DNA of 6,830 nt, taken from assembly GCA_937952155.1 (NCBI GenBank), contig CALFYH010000338.1, positions 1-6,830 of the forward strand, given 5' to 3'. The stretch is from an uncultured Saprospiraceae bacterium (GTDB taxonomy: Bacteria; Bacteroidota; Bacteroidia; Chitinophagales; Saprospiraceae). A model generated the notes under the pieces. It worked only from the letters and a program-made list of their open reading frames with translations. It made no database searches and was not told the origin of the DNA. Both the position numbers and the translations under genes were made by a program. Positions 6,428 through 6,830 of this stretch are shown piece by piece. The stretch's first letter is position 1. Each line of letters opens with the position of its first letter.

Positions 6428-6590
6428 GGTATGATGATTTGTTTGCTATTACAACACAAAGGTATATGGAATCATTTAATGTTTAAAGGGCTTAATAACA
6501 AGTGGTATGTAAATAATAATAAGTGGCAATTTTATTTTAAATAATAATTAAAATTTGAAATTAATGGTAGTTTAAATTAGTAGCAATTCA
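6428..6590. other. Intergenic region holding the promoter
   Basis: 163 bases between the right-edge gene and the helical protein gene. Apart from the promoter it contains an AT-only 7-base inverted repeat (6534-6540 with 6548-6554). Two AAGTGG copies, in AACAAGTGG and AATAAGTGG, lie 22 bases apart. I see no open frame, RNA gene or G+C-rich terminator hairpin. Confidence 0.5.
6457..6487 (-). promoter_or_regulatory. Bacteroidota-type promoter for the gene at 5825-6427
   Basis: Read on the minus strand, TTTA (6487-6484), 19 bases, then TACCTTTG (6464-6457). The second box is an exact match to the Bacteroidota -7 consensus TAnnTTTG, and the first matches three of four bases of the -33 TTTG box, with the usual 19-base spacing. 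Transcription should start near 6450, giving an untranslated leader of roughly 20 to 25 bases before the ATG at 6427. I found no comparably complete promoter upstream of any other gene here. Matching was by eye. Confidence 0.68.
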
Positions 6591-6830
6591 TCACTTTTTA
6601 ATAAATTCTATAATTCTATTGTTCTCCACAATATCTGCAGATTGATAAAATTTAAGTCTGCCTGATACCAAAGTTCTTCTTATAAAAATGCAATTATCTA
6701 GCCATTGTTTTTTTTCATTGAGACAACCAAAGACATCATGGTTAATTGATTGAAAAACTTCAAAGCATTTATTGAAACCTAAGTGTTTTTTTATAAAATT
6801 TAACTTTATACCTATTATGTAGCCTTTATT
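6591..6830 (-). CDS. 3' end of an unrecognised gene, cut by the window edge
   Basis: A frame open to the right edge ends at TGA 6593..6591 and encodes the last 79 residues of a longer protein. No start is inside the window. The visible part ends with SADIVENNRIIEFIKK and contains a Lys/Asn/Ile-rich, mostly soluble sequence with Cys22, Cys36 and Cys47 counted from the edge, and a segment KQWLDNCIFIRRTLVSGRL that looks helical. Nothing identifies a family, and there is no sorting domain or membrane segment in this part. G+C is about 30 percent in the line counted. Amino-acid use looks like a genuine low-G+C gene, with a stop-free frame over the whole 240 bases. Confidence 0.62.
   Translation of the reverse strand, partial: NKGYIIGIKLNFIKKHLGFNKCFEVFQSINHDVFGCLNEKKQWLDNCIFIRRTLVSGRLKFYQSADIVENNRIIEFIKK

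Noticed and set aside
6534..6554. Inverted repeat ATTTTAA / TTAAAAT as a terminator of the right-edge gene
   Set aside because: Seven A/T pairs only and no G+C in the stem; too weak to support a terminator.

Overview
The window looks like chromosomal DNA from a member of the Bacteroidota. The evidence is a C-terminal type IX secretion sorting domain on the largest protein, a promoter matching the Bacteroidota consensus (TAnnTTTG with an upstream TTTx box), A-rich rather than Shine-Dalgarno leaders on most genes, and high A+T content. The genus cannot be named from the sequence; a marine or free-living Saprospiria- or Flavobacteriia-like organism is a guess.

Every gene lies on the minus strand, so the reading order is from right to left. 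(1) The right edge holds the 3' end of an unrecognised AT-rich gene (6591-6830). (2) An intergenic stretch of 163 bases follows, with one good promoter (6457-6487). (3) This promoter faces a membrane-anchored helical/coiled-coil protein (5825-6427) and, 34 bases later, a small secreted beta-sandwich-like protein (5440-5790). (4) Next come two small exported proteins of unknown function: a secreted 121-residue protein (5016-5381) and a very AT-rich lipoprotein-like gene (about 4325-4960) whose start appears damaged or non-canonical. (5) Then comes a 713-residue multidomain type IX cargo (2122-4263), with a lectin-like jelly-roll region, a degenerate Kazal-like module, two fibronectin-III-like domains and the sorting domain. 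(6) A small outer-membrane beta-barrel (1604-2068) and a secreted Asp-box/YCF48-like beta-propeller (313-1569) follow. (7) At the left end is a 66-residue cationic amphipathic peptide gene (29-229), with the first eight codons of another gene starting 4 bases after its stop.

All six complete genes between 313 and 6427 with a recognisable N-terminus carry a signal peptide or signal anchor, and the lipoprotein-like gene has a lipobox. The window is therefore a run of envelope and secreted products, not metabolic genes. Spacings of 34 to 83 bases and the single recognisable promoter would allow co-transcription, but nothing in the sequence proves a shared pathway. No rRNA, tRNA, insertion sequence, CRISPR array or convincing terminator was seen. 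The least explained items are the 66-residue peptide with its Gly3 and Ala6 flanks, the broken-looking start of the lipoprotein gene, and the paired helical and beta-sandwich proteins behind the promoter.
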